From Lachnospiraceae bacterium (GTDB lineage: Bacteria > Bacillota > Clostridia > Lachnospirales > Lachnospiraceae), in the NCBI GenBank assembly GCA_910575565.1, contig CAJTFL010000010.1, positions 62,001 to 126,000 on the forward strand: a stretch of DNA of 64,000 nt, in the 5' to 3' direction. Numbering within the stretch: position 1 is the stretch's first letter; each line of letters begins with the position of its first letter. Below, piece by piece: positions 36,701 through 43,533 of the stretch. Made by a program: the position numbers and the translations under genes. The notes beneath the pieces are model-generated. The model saw only the letters and a list, made by a program, of their open reading frames with translations, had not been told where the DNA came from and made no database searches.

Positions 36701-38033
36701 TATACATACGGCGAGTTCGGAAGATCAGATACCGCAGCCTCTTGAATATTATCTGCCGGATGCCGGCCTAGGCGATGAGGCGGTGGAAAATGTCCATAAG
36801 TATGAGTATACGTATTTTGGCTATTCATATGGAAAAGTGATTTCAGGAGGCGATCCTGATCCTAATGGCGAGTGGTATATTTTTGGCGACGTTTACCAGC
36901 CAGATACCACGTTGAATGGTGTTAAGGATACAGAGGCGGGAGACCAGATGATTGTCCTGCGTTACTACCGAAAGGAGGAAGATACCACCAGCAGTGTCTG
37001 CTCATATCGGGTAGTGCATGAGTATTATTACCGGGAAGAGGCGGATATCGGTCAGGCCGGTGAGGAAGAGGGGGATAATGCCCCGGGCGAAGAGGATGAT
37101 GGATATCCTGGTGATGATGGCCCGGAAGGAGGGGAAGAGGATGGCTTTAACGGCACGATGCCTAAGGATCCCAGATACTCGGATACTTTTGAGGGGATGA
37201 CCGAGATCGAGGAGATAATCGCCCCGAAGAACACTACCGTGACTGCGGATCAGATCGGGAAAAAAGAGGAGTTTTCAAAAGATGGCAAAAAGCATAAATA
37301 CACCTACTATCATGCTGGATCTGAATACCCTGAATACGGCGAAATGACAGAAGAAGGTTCTTATCCTTATACAAGTATACGGGATAAGCAGTTTGTTACG
37401 TCTACACCGGAGGGGAAACAAATCATTATCCTGCGGTATGTCCGCGGCGATGAGGAACCAAAAGAGCCGGAGAAGCCAGAAGAACCGGAGAAGCCAGAAG
37501 AACCGGAGAAGCCAGAAGAACCGGAGAAGCCAGAAGAGCCGGAGAAGCCAGAAGAACCGGAGAAGCCAGAAGAGCCGGAGAAACCCCAGGAGCCGGAAAC
37601 TGCTGCCCCACCCCAGCCGGAAAGGCCTGCCAGGCCTTCAGGAGGGGGCGGGGGAGGAGGGGAACGGGATCGAACCCCTTCTTCGGCCCCGGATCCGTCC
37701 CTGGAAGTGACGACCGAGCCGCCATCCCCGGAAGCCCCATCTGAGCCTGAGCCTACGGCTCCTGGCGGGCTGCCGGATCCCCAGGATCCTAACAGCCCGG
37801 AGACGATTACCATATGGGAAGACGGTGTTCCCAGGACTTACCGCAAGGTATGGGATCCGGAAACAGGAACCTTTGTCTATCTTCCGGAGGATGAAATTCC
37901 CCTAAGCGGAAAGGATCTTCCCAAGACGGGGGACAGGAGCGGGAGCGTCCTTTGGTTAACCTTATTCTTCCTCAGCGGGGCAGGAGGCATCCTGCTCATA
38001 GCCGCCAGGCGGAGGGGGAAGAGGAAGCGGTAG
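33726..38033 (+). CDS. Large LPXTG (sortase-anchored) surface adhesin with MucBP-like modules
   Basis: 1435 aa. A signal peptide (residues 1-32, IFAAVILALMTVLAVGVAVFA) leads into an N-terminal adhesin-like region. Several SpaA/Cna-B-like beta modules follow (for example T(L/I)TIKRDEDRPG... YTVKELDRS), then four or so repeats of the type Y(R/K)V(I/L)H(E/M)YY...D..G.. that end Q(M/V/I)I(V/I)LRY, resembling MucBP mucin-binding modules. The C-terminus has a Glu-Lys-Pro repeat stalk (37470-37595), a Pro-rich spacer, the sorting signal LPKTG at residues 1398-1402, a hydrophobic helix and a basic tail (RRRGKRKR). It would be covalently linked to peptidoglycan by sortase A. Inferred function: adhesion to host mucus or other glycans. 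No sortase gene is in the window. Confidence 0.88.
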   Translation: MNVGKERKRKRIFAAVILALMTVLAVGVAVFADAPDSYALTIVKKIDENGLPEDVLKWAKDQEYTFRIDGFGYVKGEVKSFRELLKDSMPEGVRFVEGNDNALLVTIKGEGSRMISFGTAVAATVSEVTNGLKYDDGKNVWNMSETTCDASMPTKLVYGTNMGTGGSRDLTINIGKDGGKIKVSKPENAKLVGYFRPRKKEEASAGSSLEQSGRSGEGLPIKSIGPGEYAEWDGLDRGSYIIEKMEGARGFSVHVGQRKVDVPKGGEGTVYINGNYGKLTITAPGVRGGGEQYYYVISGKTIVKDENGNDREELYERTTSPVKAGEEYQVDHLPRGRFMVKEHNYSPTQGFTVTGVNVDGRVKTLTKKVNQSKLNTWRWVDSLPEDLVSNAQVEISQIKGPKVGTSVKFGIGGTWDDEPSKEKLWSYACKVGTPRTIETREMLPGSRILFNWNGNGSISEVVVKFYYDREIEMKTSCKDSDVLYAKTISQDWMEISKAVDDTPEGEIYYYYTILDKDDQPITGYSAVINGVPVSESDMTDREGTAVRIKAGDTVRLEGLKPGSYKIMETIDADEPAAFQMAVEETESTISPASAVDVEILGPRTLTIKRDEDRPGEEMPDLVYAFQVSAKQGEFIDEVTLKAGESAQVDLPGEGQYTVKELDRSEIFELSYTDSGTVGVMTTTKAWSSRSFFDRAGEGEPDTSTVTFTNSFSKEEGAYRVIHEYYFQDKYGDYHCEGTSIMTSETGRRLGSEYTEDNVIRQFMFSKPGEISPAYAYFESAYGTAEEIGFEEAELSSEPVQFRMATGSNIATRSNGKARANRVSRPSREESSGGIRIYGSIGANGAKAVSIASSSDGERELPDDEEMDLAGRRASRSSSVKGSLGREAASPLNDKGVDPDEIEADDEGIISRGVVTSGGKTLAYTPDEGMDHVTATEEGNQVIILRYFWKYPVGNYKVLHMYYLRDKDGDHREGNSQVIDKELIELNEANREYIHTASSEDQIPQPLEYYLPDAGLGDEAVENVHKYEYTYFGYSYGKVISGGDPDPNGEWYIFGDVYQPDTTLNGVKDTEAGDQMIVLRYYRKEEDTTSSVCSYRVVHEYYYREEADIGQAGEEEGDNAPGEEDDGYPGDDGPEGGEEDGFNGTMPKDPRYSDTFEGMTEIEEIIAPKNTTVTADQIGKKEEFSKDGKKHKYTYYHAGSEYPEYGEMTEEGSYPYTSIRDKQFVTSTPEGKQIIILRYVRGDEEPKEPEKPEEPEKPEEPEKPEEPEKPEEPEKPEEPEKPEEPEKPQEPETAAPPQPERPARPSGGGGGGGERDRTPSSAPDPSLEVTTEPPSPEAPSEPEPTAPGGLPDPQDPNSPETITIWEDGVPRTYRKVWDPETGTFVYLPEDEIPLSGKDLPKTGDRSGSVLWLTLFFLSGAGGILLIAARRRGKRKR
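37470..37595 (+). repeat. 18-bp coding tandem repeat (EKPEEP x6 + EKPQEP)
   Basis: Seven consecutive 18-bp units, GAGAAGCCAGAAGAACCG with few changes, encode a wall-spanning Pro/Glu stalk. Such tracts readily change copy number by slippage. Confidence 0.9.
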
Positions 38034-38122
38034 TGGCTTTTAAAGATTAGAATTTTTAGAAGCGTTTAGGTTAAGCAGTAAGTTTAAGTGAGAAGATTGG
38101 ATATTCCAATCAATCAGTAAAG

Positions 38123-38178
38123 AAAATCCCTGCCGGGAAAGCAATGCGGGTTGGCATTGGTTCCGGCAGGGGTTTTTT
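38123..38178. terminator. Terminator after the adhesin gene
   Basis: CCCTGCCGG (38128-38136) pairs with CCGGCAGGG (38163-38171), extended by A/T bases on both sides, and ends in TTTTTT. Confidence 0.85.
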
Positions 38179-38212
38179 AATAAAACCGAGATATATTATT
38201 TTCTTTGATAAG

Positions 38213-38350
38213 TTACAAACGATGTCTGGAAATTCTCTTTTGGGCAATCTCATAAACTTCCTCATCTTCACGCATACCGATGACGATTACCAGTATGTTA
38301 TTGCCTTGGCGGATAAGCTGGTATACAATGCGCAAACCAGCGCCCCGCAG
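38213..38350 (-). pseudogene. C-terminal remnant of a RelE/ParE-family toxin
   Basis: Downstream of the antitoxin on the same strand, one frame reads LRGAGLRIVYQLIRQGNNIL, then VIVIGMREDEEVYE and AQKR up to a TAA at 38213. This is the typical last 45 residues of a RelE/ParE toxin (the R-I-V-Y strand and the basic C-terminal helix). Directly upstream is an in-frame TAG and then the antitoxin's own stop, so the first half of the toxin is missing. The gene is therefore dead unless assembly error is involved. Confidence 0.7.
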
Positions 38351-38362
38351 CTACATTCCAGC

Positions 38363-38686
38363 TCATTCAAATTCAATATCGTCCGTGGATTCATAATCGG
38401 ACGGCGTGAATTCAAATTCCTGATCCACCTGCTCTTGGGAGATTACAGCGGCGGGGTTGAAATGGGACATACGCTCTGTAGCGGCAGCGAGAAGCCGTGC
38501 ATCGTTGACTTCATCCAAAAGCCGGATATATTCATCCGGGGAAAGAAGGACGCATTCCGGCGTGTTGTTTTTCATCACAACTTTCGCGCCACAGTGTTTT
38601 ACTTCATCAAAAATTTTGCCAGCCAGCCCGCGGTTGAACAGGGAAATGGGGATCGTGCTTTCTATTGCGCTTCTGATGGAACTCAT
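38363..38686 (-). CDS. Phd/YefM-family antitoxin (orphan)
   Basis: 107 aa from ATG 38686 (MSSIRSAIES), with GAGGTGAT upstream; the ORF extends nine bases further but without support. The N-terminal fold is the Phd/YefM DNA-binding part (IPISLFNRGLAGKIFDEVKH, VVMKNNTPECVLLSPDEY) and the C-terminal acidic tail would wrap the toxin. It normally neutralises a RelE-type toxin and represses its operon. The toxin gene immediately downstream is reduced to a 45-codon remnant, so this antitoxin is now orphaned; it might still repress other loci or neutralise a related toxin elsewhere. Confidence 0.82.
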   Translation of the reverse strand: MSSIRSAIESTIPISLFNRGLAGKIFDEVKHCGAKVVMKNNTPECVLLSPDEYIRLLDEVNDARLLAAATERMSHFNPAAVISQEQVDQEFEFTPSDYESTDDIEFE

Positions 38687-38811
38687 CAATATCACCTCTT
38701 TGATTATAGTATATAAAATATCAGTAAAAAAATCAATAATTTTGCTGACTTAAATAAAGCATATATTCTTTGTGGAGAGGGTGACACATTGTGCGAGTAT
38801 GATTATGTATT

Positions 38812-38867
38812 TTCCCCAGTTACCCAAGTTAACAAAGCAGTAAATTTAACTTGGGTAGCTGGGGGAA
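38812..38867. repeat. Inverted repeat in the 39-kb intergenic island
   Basis: CCCCAGTTACCCAAGTTAA (38814-38832) and an inverted copy with one extra G and one mismatch ending at 38867. A degraded third arm (CCTGGATAGCTGGTAGGGG) follows at about 38883. The hairpin lacks a T run, so it is probably a repeat element end rather than a terminator. Confidence 0.6.
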
Positions 38868-39008
38868 TTAATGCTTTGTCAACCTGGATAGCTGGTAGGG
38901 GGATTTTGATGCTGGGTTGTTTCGGATGATATTGGGATGGATGGGGGAAGTTGGTGTTTCCTACGATAAGTTTACTGGTATAGATGAAACACGTAGGCTG
39001 ACGAGTTC

Positions 39009-39143
39009 GCCGCTTGTGGTGGATGTACACACGAAAACGCGCTCTCGCTCGACATAAAACGGAACGGACACTAAGCTCGAAAAAACCTCGCTAAGTGCCG
39101 CCGTTTTATACGGTTTTCTTTGTGTACACGCACCACAGACGGC
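39009..39143. repeat. 135-bp imperfect palindromic element
   Basis: The left arm (from GCCGCTTGTGGTGGATGTAC) pairs with the right arm (ending GTACACGCACCACAGACGGC), and inner CATAAAACGG pairs with CCGTTTTATA. The loop contains ACTAAGCTCG-A6-CCTCGCTAAGT. No ORF is present. It looks like a REP or MITE-type unit. Confidence 0.7.
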
Positions 39144-39228
39144 TAGGTACTAGCTTACGGGAAGTCATTTTTCGCTAGCCATTAAGGCAGCGGAGCCAGG
39201 CCAAATTCCATGAGGAACCCCTCCTGAA

Positions 39229-39297
39229 ACGTCGGCGCTTAACGAGGTTTTTCACGAGTTTAGCGTCCGCTACGTTGAAGGCGGAGCGAGAGCGCGG
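39229..39297 (-). repeat. Diverged inverted copy of the 39-kb element core
   Basis: On the plus strand this segment (GGCGCTTAACGAGGTTTTTC..., GGAGCGAGAGCGCG at its end) matches the reverse complement of about 39034-39105 (GGCACTTAGCGAGGTTTTTT..., GAGCGAGAGCGCG). Two inversely oriented copies therefore lie within 300 bp. The stretch in between, 39144-39228, shows nothing else recognisable. Confidence 0.65.
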
Positions 39298-39341
39298 TGA
39301 CGATGGAATATCGCCTGGCGCAGCGGAAAAGCAAAATTTTT

Positions 39342-39388
39342 ATGTCAAAAAATAACGGTATTTTTCTGGAAAAGAGTATGGTAGGATG
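39342..39388 (+). promoter_or_regulatory. 47-bp conserved upstream box of the GH29 gene
   Basis: Ungapped alignment with 40921-40967 gives 37 of 47 identical bases, with the invariant parts TTTTTCTGG and GTATGGTAGGATG. TAGGAT (39382-39387) or TATAAA (39391-39396, TGGAAA 18 bp upstream) could be the -10. It is likely a shared promoter plus regulator site. Confidence 0.6.
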
Positions 39389-39441
39389 GCTATAAATTCA
39401 GGAATCAAGATGTGTTAAGAAAAAGCGAGGAGAAATGGAAA

Positions 39442-40914
39442 ATGCAGGAACCGAATGATTTAAGCATTTTTTTGCAGGAAGCTTCCAAAGGCCCATACGC
39501 CCCGGACTGGGAATCCCTGGCGGGGCATCAGGCCCCGGCCTGGTTTGGGCAGGCTAAGTTTGGGATCATGGTTCACTGGGGCCTTTACAGCATCCCAGTC
39601 CACAACAATGAATGGTATTCCCGGAATATGTATATCCAGGATAAGGAAGAATGGCATTACCACCGAAGGACGTATGGCCCCCAGGACAAGTTTGGCTACC
39701 AGGACTTCATTCCGATGTTTAAAGCCGAAAATTTCCATGCAAAGGAGTGGGCCAGGCTTTTTGGGGAAACAGGGGCAAAGTACCTGATCCCGGTAGCGGA
39801 GCACCATGACGGGTTTCAGATGTATTGCAGCCAGGTTTCTAAGTGGAATTCCTGGGACATGGGGCCGGGGCGTGATTTTTTAGGGGAATGGAAGGAAGCA
39901 GCCAGGGAAGAAGGATTGGTTTTCGGCACGTCCAGCCATAGGGCGGAGCACTGGTTTTTTATGGGCCATGGGCGGGAATTTTTAAGCGACGTTAAGGAGC
40001 CGATGAAGCGGGGAGATTTCTATTGGCCCGCCATGGCGGAGCCGGATCACCAGGATTTAAGGAGCCGCCCCTACCCCTCCAGGGAATTTGTGGAGGACTG
40101 GATTTACCGGACCTGGGAGCTGATTGACCGATATCAGCCTTCACTGCTTTATTTTGACTGGTGGATCCAGCATGAGGCCTTTAAGGAAGGGTTAAAGCTG
40201 GTGGCCGCTTATTACTATAACCGGGCAGCGGAGTGGGGGAAGGAGGTTTCCATCTGTTACAAGCATGACGCCATGATGTTTGGAAGCGGGATCCCGGAGG
40301 TGGAGCGGGGAGGCCTGGGGACGGCAGTGCCTTTTTTGTGGCAGACGGACACGGCCATTGCCAAAAATTCCTGGTGCTATACCGACAGCCTGGAATACAA
40401 AACCCCGCGGCAGATTATTTGCGATTTAATTGGGGCAGTGAGCAAGAATGGGAATTTGCTGTTAAATGTAGGCCCTAAGGGGGATGGCTCCATCCCGGAA
40501 AAGGATCGGGAGATTTTAACTGAAATTGGGAAATGGATGAAGGTAAACGGGGAGGCCATCTATGGAAGCCGCCCTTGGAAAATATGGAAGGAAGGGCCTG
40601 CTAAGGAGCCGGAAGGGCAGTTTATGGATCAGGAAGAACCAGTTTACACCAGTGAGGATATCCGGTTTACGGTTAAGGGGGACAGCATTTATGCGTTTAT
40701 TTTGCAGTATCCCCAGGATGGGAGGGTAAAGATCGGTTCCTTGTCCCAGTGTGCCAACCCGGATCGCCTGGGCTTCCACGGCCTTATCCGCCAGGTGTTG
40801 GTGCTTGGGCAGGAAAAACCGCCTGTATGGCATCAGGCTCCGGACGGGCTTTACGTAGAAGGGGAGCCGGGAAAAAAGAAGCTTCCGGCAGTGGTGAAAG
40901 TACAGATTATTTAG
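39442..40914 (+). CDS. GH29 alpha-L-fucosidase
   Basis: 490 aa; ATG 39442 is favoured by GGAGAAA upstream (an ORF start at 39412 lacks a ribosome binding site). No signal peptide, so intracellular. Conserved GH29 features: W(F)..AKFGIMVHWGLYSIP at the N-terminus, K(Y)LI.VAEHHDGF, the nucleophile Asp in LLYFDWWIQ (D239), and NGNLLLNVGPKGDG at the end of the barrel. It retains alpha-L-fucosyl residues as substrates; next to GH31, GH3 and GH42 the most economical substrate is a fucosylated xyloglucan side chain or another host or plant fucoside. It shares an upstream 47-bp box with the following GH31 gene, so the two are co-regulated although each has its own promoter region. Confidence 0.93.
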   Translation: MQEPNDLSIFLQEASKGPYAPDWESLAGHQAPAWFGQAKFGIMVHWGLYSIPVHNNEWYSRNMYIQDKEEWHYHRRTYGPQDKFGYQDFIPMFKAENFHAKEWARLFGETGAKYLIPVAEHHDGFQMYCSQVSKWNSWDMGPGRDFLGEWKEAAREEGLVFGTSSHRAEHWFFMGHGREFLSDVKEPMKRGDFYWPAMAEPDHQDLRSRPYPSREFVEDWIYRTWELIDRYQPSLLYFDWWIQHEAFKEGLKLVAAYYYNRAAEWGKEVSICYKHDAMMFGSGIPEVERGGLGTAVPFLWQTDTAIAKNSWCYTDSLEYKTPRQIICDLIGAVSKNGNLLLNVGPKGDGSIPEKDREILTEIGKWMKVNGEAIYGSRPWKIWKEGPAKEPEGQFMDQEEPVYTSEDIRFTVKGDSIYAFILQYPQDGRVKIGSLSQCANPDRLGFHGLIRQVLVLGQEKPPVWHQAPDGLYVEGEPGKKKLPAVVKVQII

Positions 40915-40920
40915 GCTTTC

Positions 40921-40967
40921 ATGTAAAAAAAGTAAGGTGTTTTTCTGGGGAGCGGTATGGTAGGATG
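40921..40967 (+). promoter_or_regulatory. 47-bp conserved upstream box of the GH31 gene
   Basis: The second copy of the box at 39342-39388, lying just after the GH29 stop and about 85 bp before the GH31 start. Immediately downstream TGTAAGCGTTAA (40971 on) is a partial match to a CcpA cre site; its right half is poor. Confidence 0.6.
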
Positions 40968-41052
40968 AGCCTGTAAGCGTTAATTTTTTTATCGGATTGG
41001 AAAAAACTTGGAAAAACAATGAGAATTTTTGAGACAAAGAGAGGGGATCATG

Positions 41053-43431
41053 ATGAAATTCCACAATGGATGTTGGTTATTGAAGGAAGGCTACGGGAGC
41101 TTTTCCCCGCAGCAAGCGTATGAGATCAGGAAGCAGGAATATGAAGTGCAGATTTGTGCGCCTACCAGGCATATCGCGAAGAAAGGGGATACGTTAGACG
41201 GGGTGAACCTGACCGTGCGCATTACGGCCCCTATGCCGGAGGTGATCCGGGTGCAGGTGATCCACCACAAAGGCGCAAGGAAGAAAGGGCCGGAATTTGA
41301 TCTGAACTTAAACCCCCAGCCCCTTAAGGTAATGGAGGAGGGGAACCTCCTTATAGCGGAAAGCGGCCATTTAAGGCTGGTGATTGACAAGGAAAACTGG
41401 TCTATGCGCTATGAGCGGGACGGGGCGCTTCTGACGAAAAGCGGGAAAGGGGATCTGGCTTACATTAAGACGGACTGGAAAGGCCTGGCTTATGACATTG
41501 GGAAGGAAGGCAGCGCTTATATGCGCCAGCAGCTTGGCCTTTCGGTAGGCGAGCTGATATACGGCCTGGGTGAGCGCTTTACGCCCTTTGTGAAAAATGG
41601 CCAGTCCGTGGTTATCTGGAACGAGGATGGGGGAACCAGCACAGAGCAGTCCTATAAAAATATCCCGTTTTATCTGTCTAACCGGGGATACGGGGTGTTT
41701 GTGAACCATCCGGAGAAGGTGGAGTTTGAAATCGGCACGGAACAGGTGGCGAAAGCAGCCTTTAGCGTGCCGGGGGAATGTATGGATTATTTTGTCATTA
41801 ACGGTCCGTCCATGAAGGAAGTGCTGATGCGGTATACGGATCTAACTGGAAAACCGGCCAGCCTGGCTTACTGGACTTACGGCCTGTGGCTGTCCACCTC
41901 CTTTACCACGAATTACGATGAAGAAACGGTGATGAGCTTTATCGACGGCATGGAGCAAAGGGGGATCCCTTTAAGTGTGTTCCATTTTGACTGCTGCTGG
42001 ATGCGGGAATACCATTGGACGGATTTTACCTGGGATGAGCGGGTATTCCCGGATCCGGAAGGGATGCTCCGGCGGATCAAGGCAAAAGGGATCCGGGTTT
42101 GCGTCTGGATTAACCCCTATATCGGACAGGAGTCAGCCCTTTTCGACGAGGGCATGGAAAAAGGATATTTCTTGAAAAAGGAAAACGGCGATGTATGGCA
42201 GTGGGATATGTGGCAGTCCGGCCTTGCTATCGTAGACTTTACCAACCCGGAGGCCTGCCGCTGGTATCAGGATAAGCTGGAAATGCTTTTGGATATGGGC
42301 GTGGACTGCTTTAAGACGGATTTTGGCGAGCGGATTCCGGTAAATGTGGTATACCATAACGGGGCGGATCCGGTAAAAATGCATAATTTCTACACCTATT
42401 TGTACAACCAGGCGGTATACCAGGTATTGGAAAAACGTAAGGGAAAGGAAGAAGCGGTACTTTTTGCCCGTTCGGCCACGGCGGGAGGGCAGAAATTCCC
42501 CGTCCACTGGGGCGGCGACTGCTGGTCGGACTATGAGTCCATGGAAGAAAGCCTGCGGGGCGGCCTGTCCTTAACCAGCAGCGGCTTCGGCTTCTGGAGC
42601 CATGACATCGGCGGCTTTGAAAGCCAGTCCACCCCGGATGTGTATAAGCGCTGGGCAGCTTTCGGCCTTTTGTCCACCCACAGCCGCCTGCATGGGAGCA
42701 CCTCCTACCGGGTTCCCTGGGCTTATGATGAGGAAGCGGTGGAAGTGGTGCGGTTCTTTACCCGCTTAAAGCTGGAGCTTTTGCCTTATTTTTACGCCAG
42801 CGGGGTAAATACCTCCCGCACCGGCATCCCCATGATGCGCAGCATGGCTTTGGAATTTGAACAGGACCGTAACTGCGGTTACTTGGATAAGCAGTATATG
42901 CTGGGGGATTCCTTCTTAGTGGCGCCTATCTTTAATGAGGAAGGGACGGCGGAATACTATCTGCCGGAAGGGATCTGGACGAACTATCTGACCGGGGAGC
43001 AGGCGGAAGGCGGAAAGTGGAGGAAGGAGCGTCACGGTTACTGCTCCATTCCCTTGTGGGTAAGGGAAGGAAGCGTGATCCCCACAGCCCCTGGCCGTCT
43101 CCGGGCAGAGGGCGGCATGGAAGATCTGGAATGGAAGGTTTACTTAGGTAAGGGAAAATCCCGGGGAACAGTATATGAAAAGGGAAGGGCGGTTTACAGC
43201 CTGGAAGCGGAGCCGCAGGAAAAGGGTTTGGCATTAAGGTTTTTGGCGGAAGGAAAGAATGGGCATGGACAGGAGAACCAGGAGGGGAGCCCTGCGCCCG
43301 GCAACTCCTTAAAGATCCGCCTGGTTAACTGCCTGGTAAAGGAAACCGACTGCGGAACCATAGAGAGGGAAGGGAAGGATACGCTGATTACTTTGCCTGG
43401 AGGGGTCAGGACGGTGAACTGCCAGCTTTAA
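41053..43431 (+). CDS. GH31 alpha-xylosidase (YicI type)
   Basis: 792 aa; of two adjacent ATGs (41050, 41053) the second is 6 nt after GAGGGG. Cytoplasmic. The nucleophile D423 lies in FKTDFGERIP and the acid/base D489 in HWGGDCWSDY. The KTDFGE signature is that of YicI-like alpha-xylosidases rather than alpha-glucosidases (which have W.DMNE), and the N-terminal beta domain (YIYGLGERFTPF-like, here LIYGLGERFTPF) also fits. It releases alpha-1,6-xylose from the non-reducing end of xyloglucan oligosaccharides (isoprimeverose units), so this is the strongest single pointer to xyloglucan as the locus substrate. It is followed by the GH3 gene after a 100-bp gap. Confidence 0.95.
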   Translation: MKFHNGCWLLKEGYGSFSPQQAYEIRKQEYEVQICAPTRHIAKKGDTLDGVNLTVRITAPMPEVIRVQVIHHKGARKKGPEFDLNLNPQPLKVMEEGNLLIAESGHLRLVIDKENWSMRYERDGALLTKSGKGDLAYIKTDWKGLAYDIGKEGSAYMRQQLGLSVGELIYGLGERFTPFVKNGQSVVIWNEDGGTSTEQSYKNIPFYLSNRGYGVFVNHPEKVEFEIGTEQVAKAAFSVPGECMDYFVINGPSMKEVLMRYTDLTGKPASLAYWTYGLWLSTSFTTNYDEETVMSFIDGMEQRGIPLSVFHFDCCWMREYHWTDFTWDERVFPDPEGMLRRIKAKGIRVCVWINPYIGQESALFDEGMEKGYFLKKENGDVWQWDMWQSGLAIVDFTNPEACRWYQDKLEMLLDMGVDCFKTDFGERIPVNVVYHNGADPVKMHNFYTYLYNQAVYQVLEKRKGKEEAVLFARSATAGGQKFPVHWGGDCWSDYESMEESLRGGLSLTSSGFGFWSHDIGGFESQSTPDVYKRWAAFGLLSTHSRLHGSTSYRVPWAYDEEAVEVVRFFTRLKLELLPYFYASGVNTSRTGIPMMRSMALEFEQDRNCGYLDKQYMLGDSFLVAPIFNEEGTAEYYLPEGIWTNYLTGEQAEGGKWRKERHGYCSIPLWVREGSVIPTAPGRLRAEGGMEDLEWKVYLGKGKSRGTVYEKGRAVYSLEAEPQEKGLALRFLAEGKNGHGQENQEGSPAPGNSLKIRLVNCLVKETDCGTIEREGKDTLITLPGGVRTVNCQL

Positions 43432-43533
43432 GGGGAAGCTGAGAACCTGATTTTGTAAGGCAGGGTAAGGCAGGAGGAATGACAGGAAGAGCGAGATAAG
43501 GAAAATGGCGGGAAAAATACGGAAGGAATGATT

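Noticed and set aside
37441..37620. Repeat tract as a CRISPR array
   Set aside because: Repeats are 18 bp with no spacers and translate to a Pro/Glu stalk in the adhesin frame.
38144..38716. 190-codon plus-strand ORF
   Set aside because: It lies antisense to the YefM-type antitoxin and the RelE remnant, both recognised by family motifs; the plus-strand translation has no family features or ribosome binding site.
40971..40986. CcpA cre site before the GH31 gene
   Set aside because: TGTAAGCG fits the left half but the right half departs from the CA(W) end of the consensus, so it is only mentioned as a possibility.
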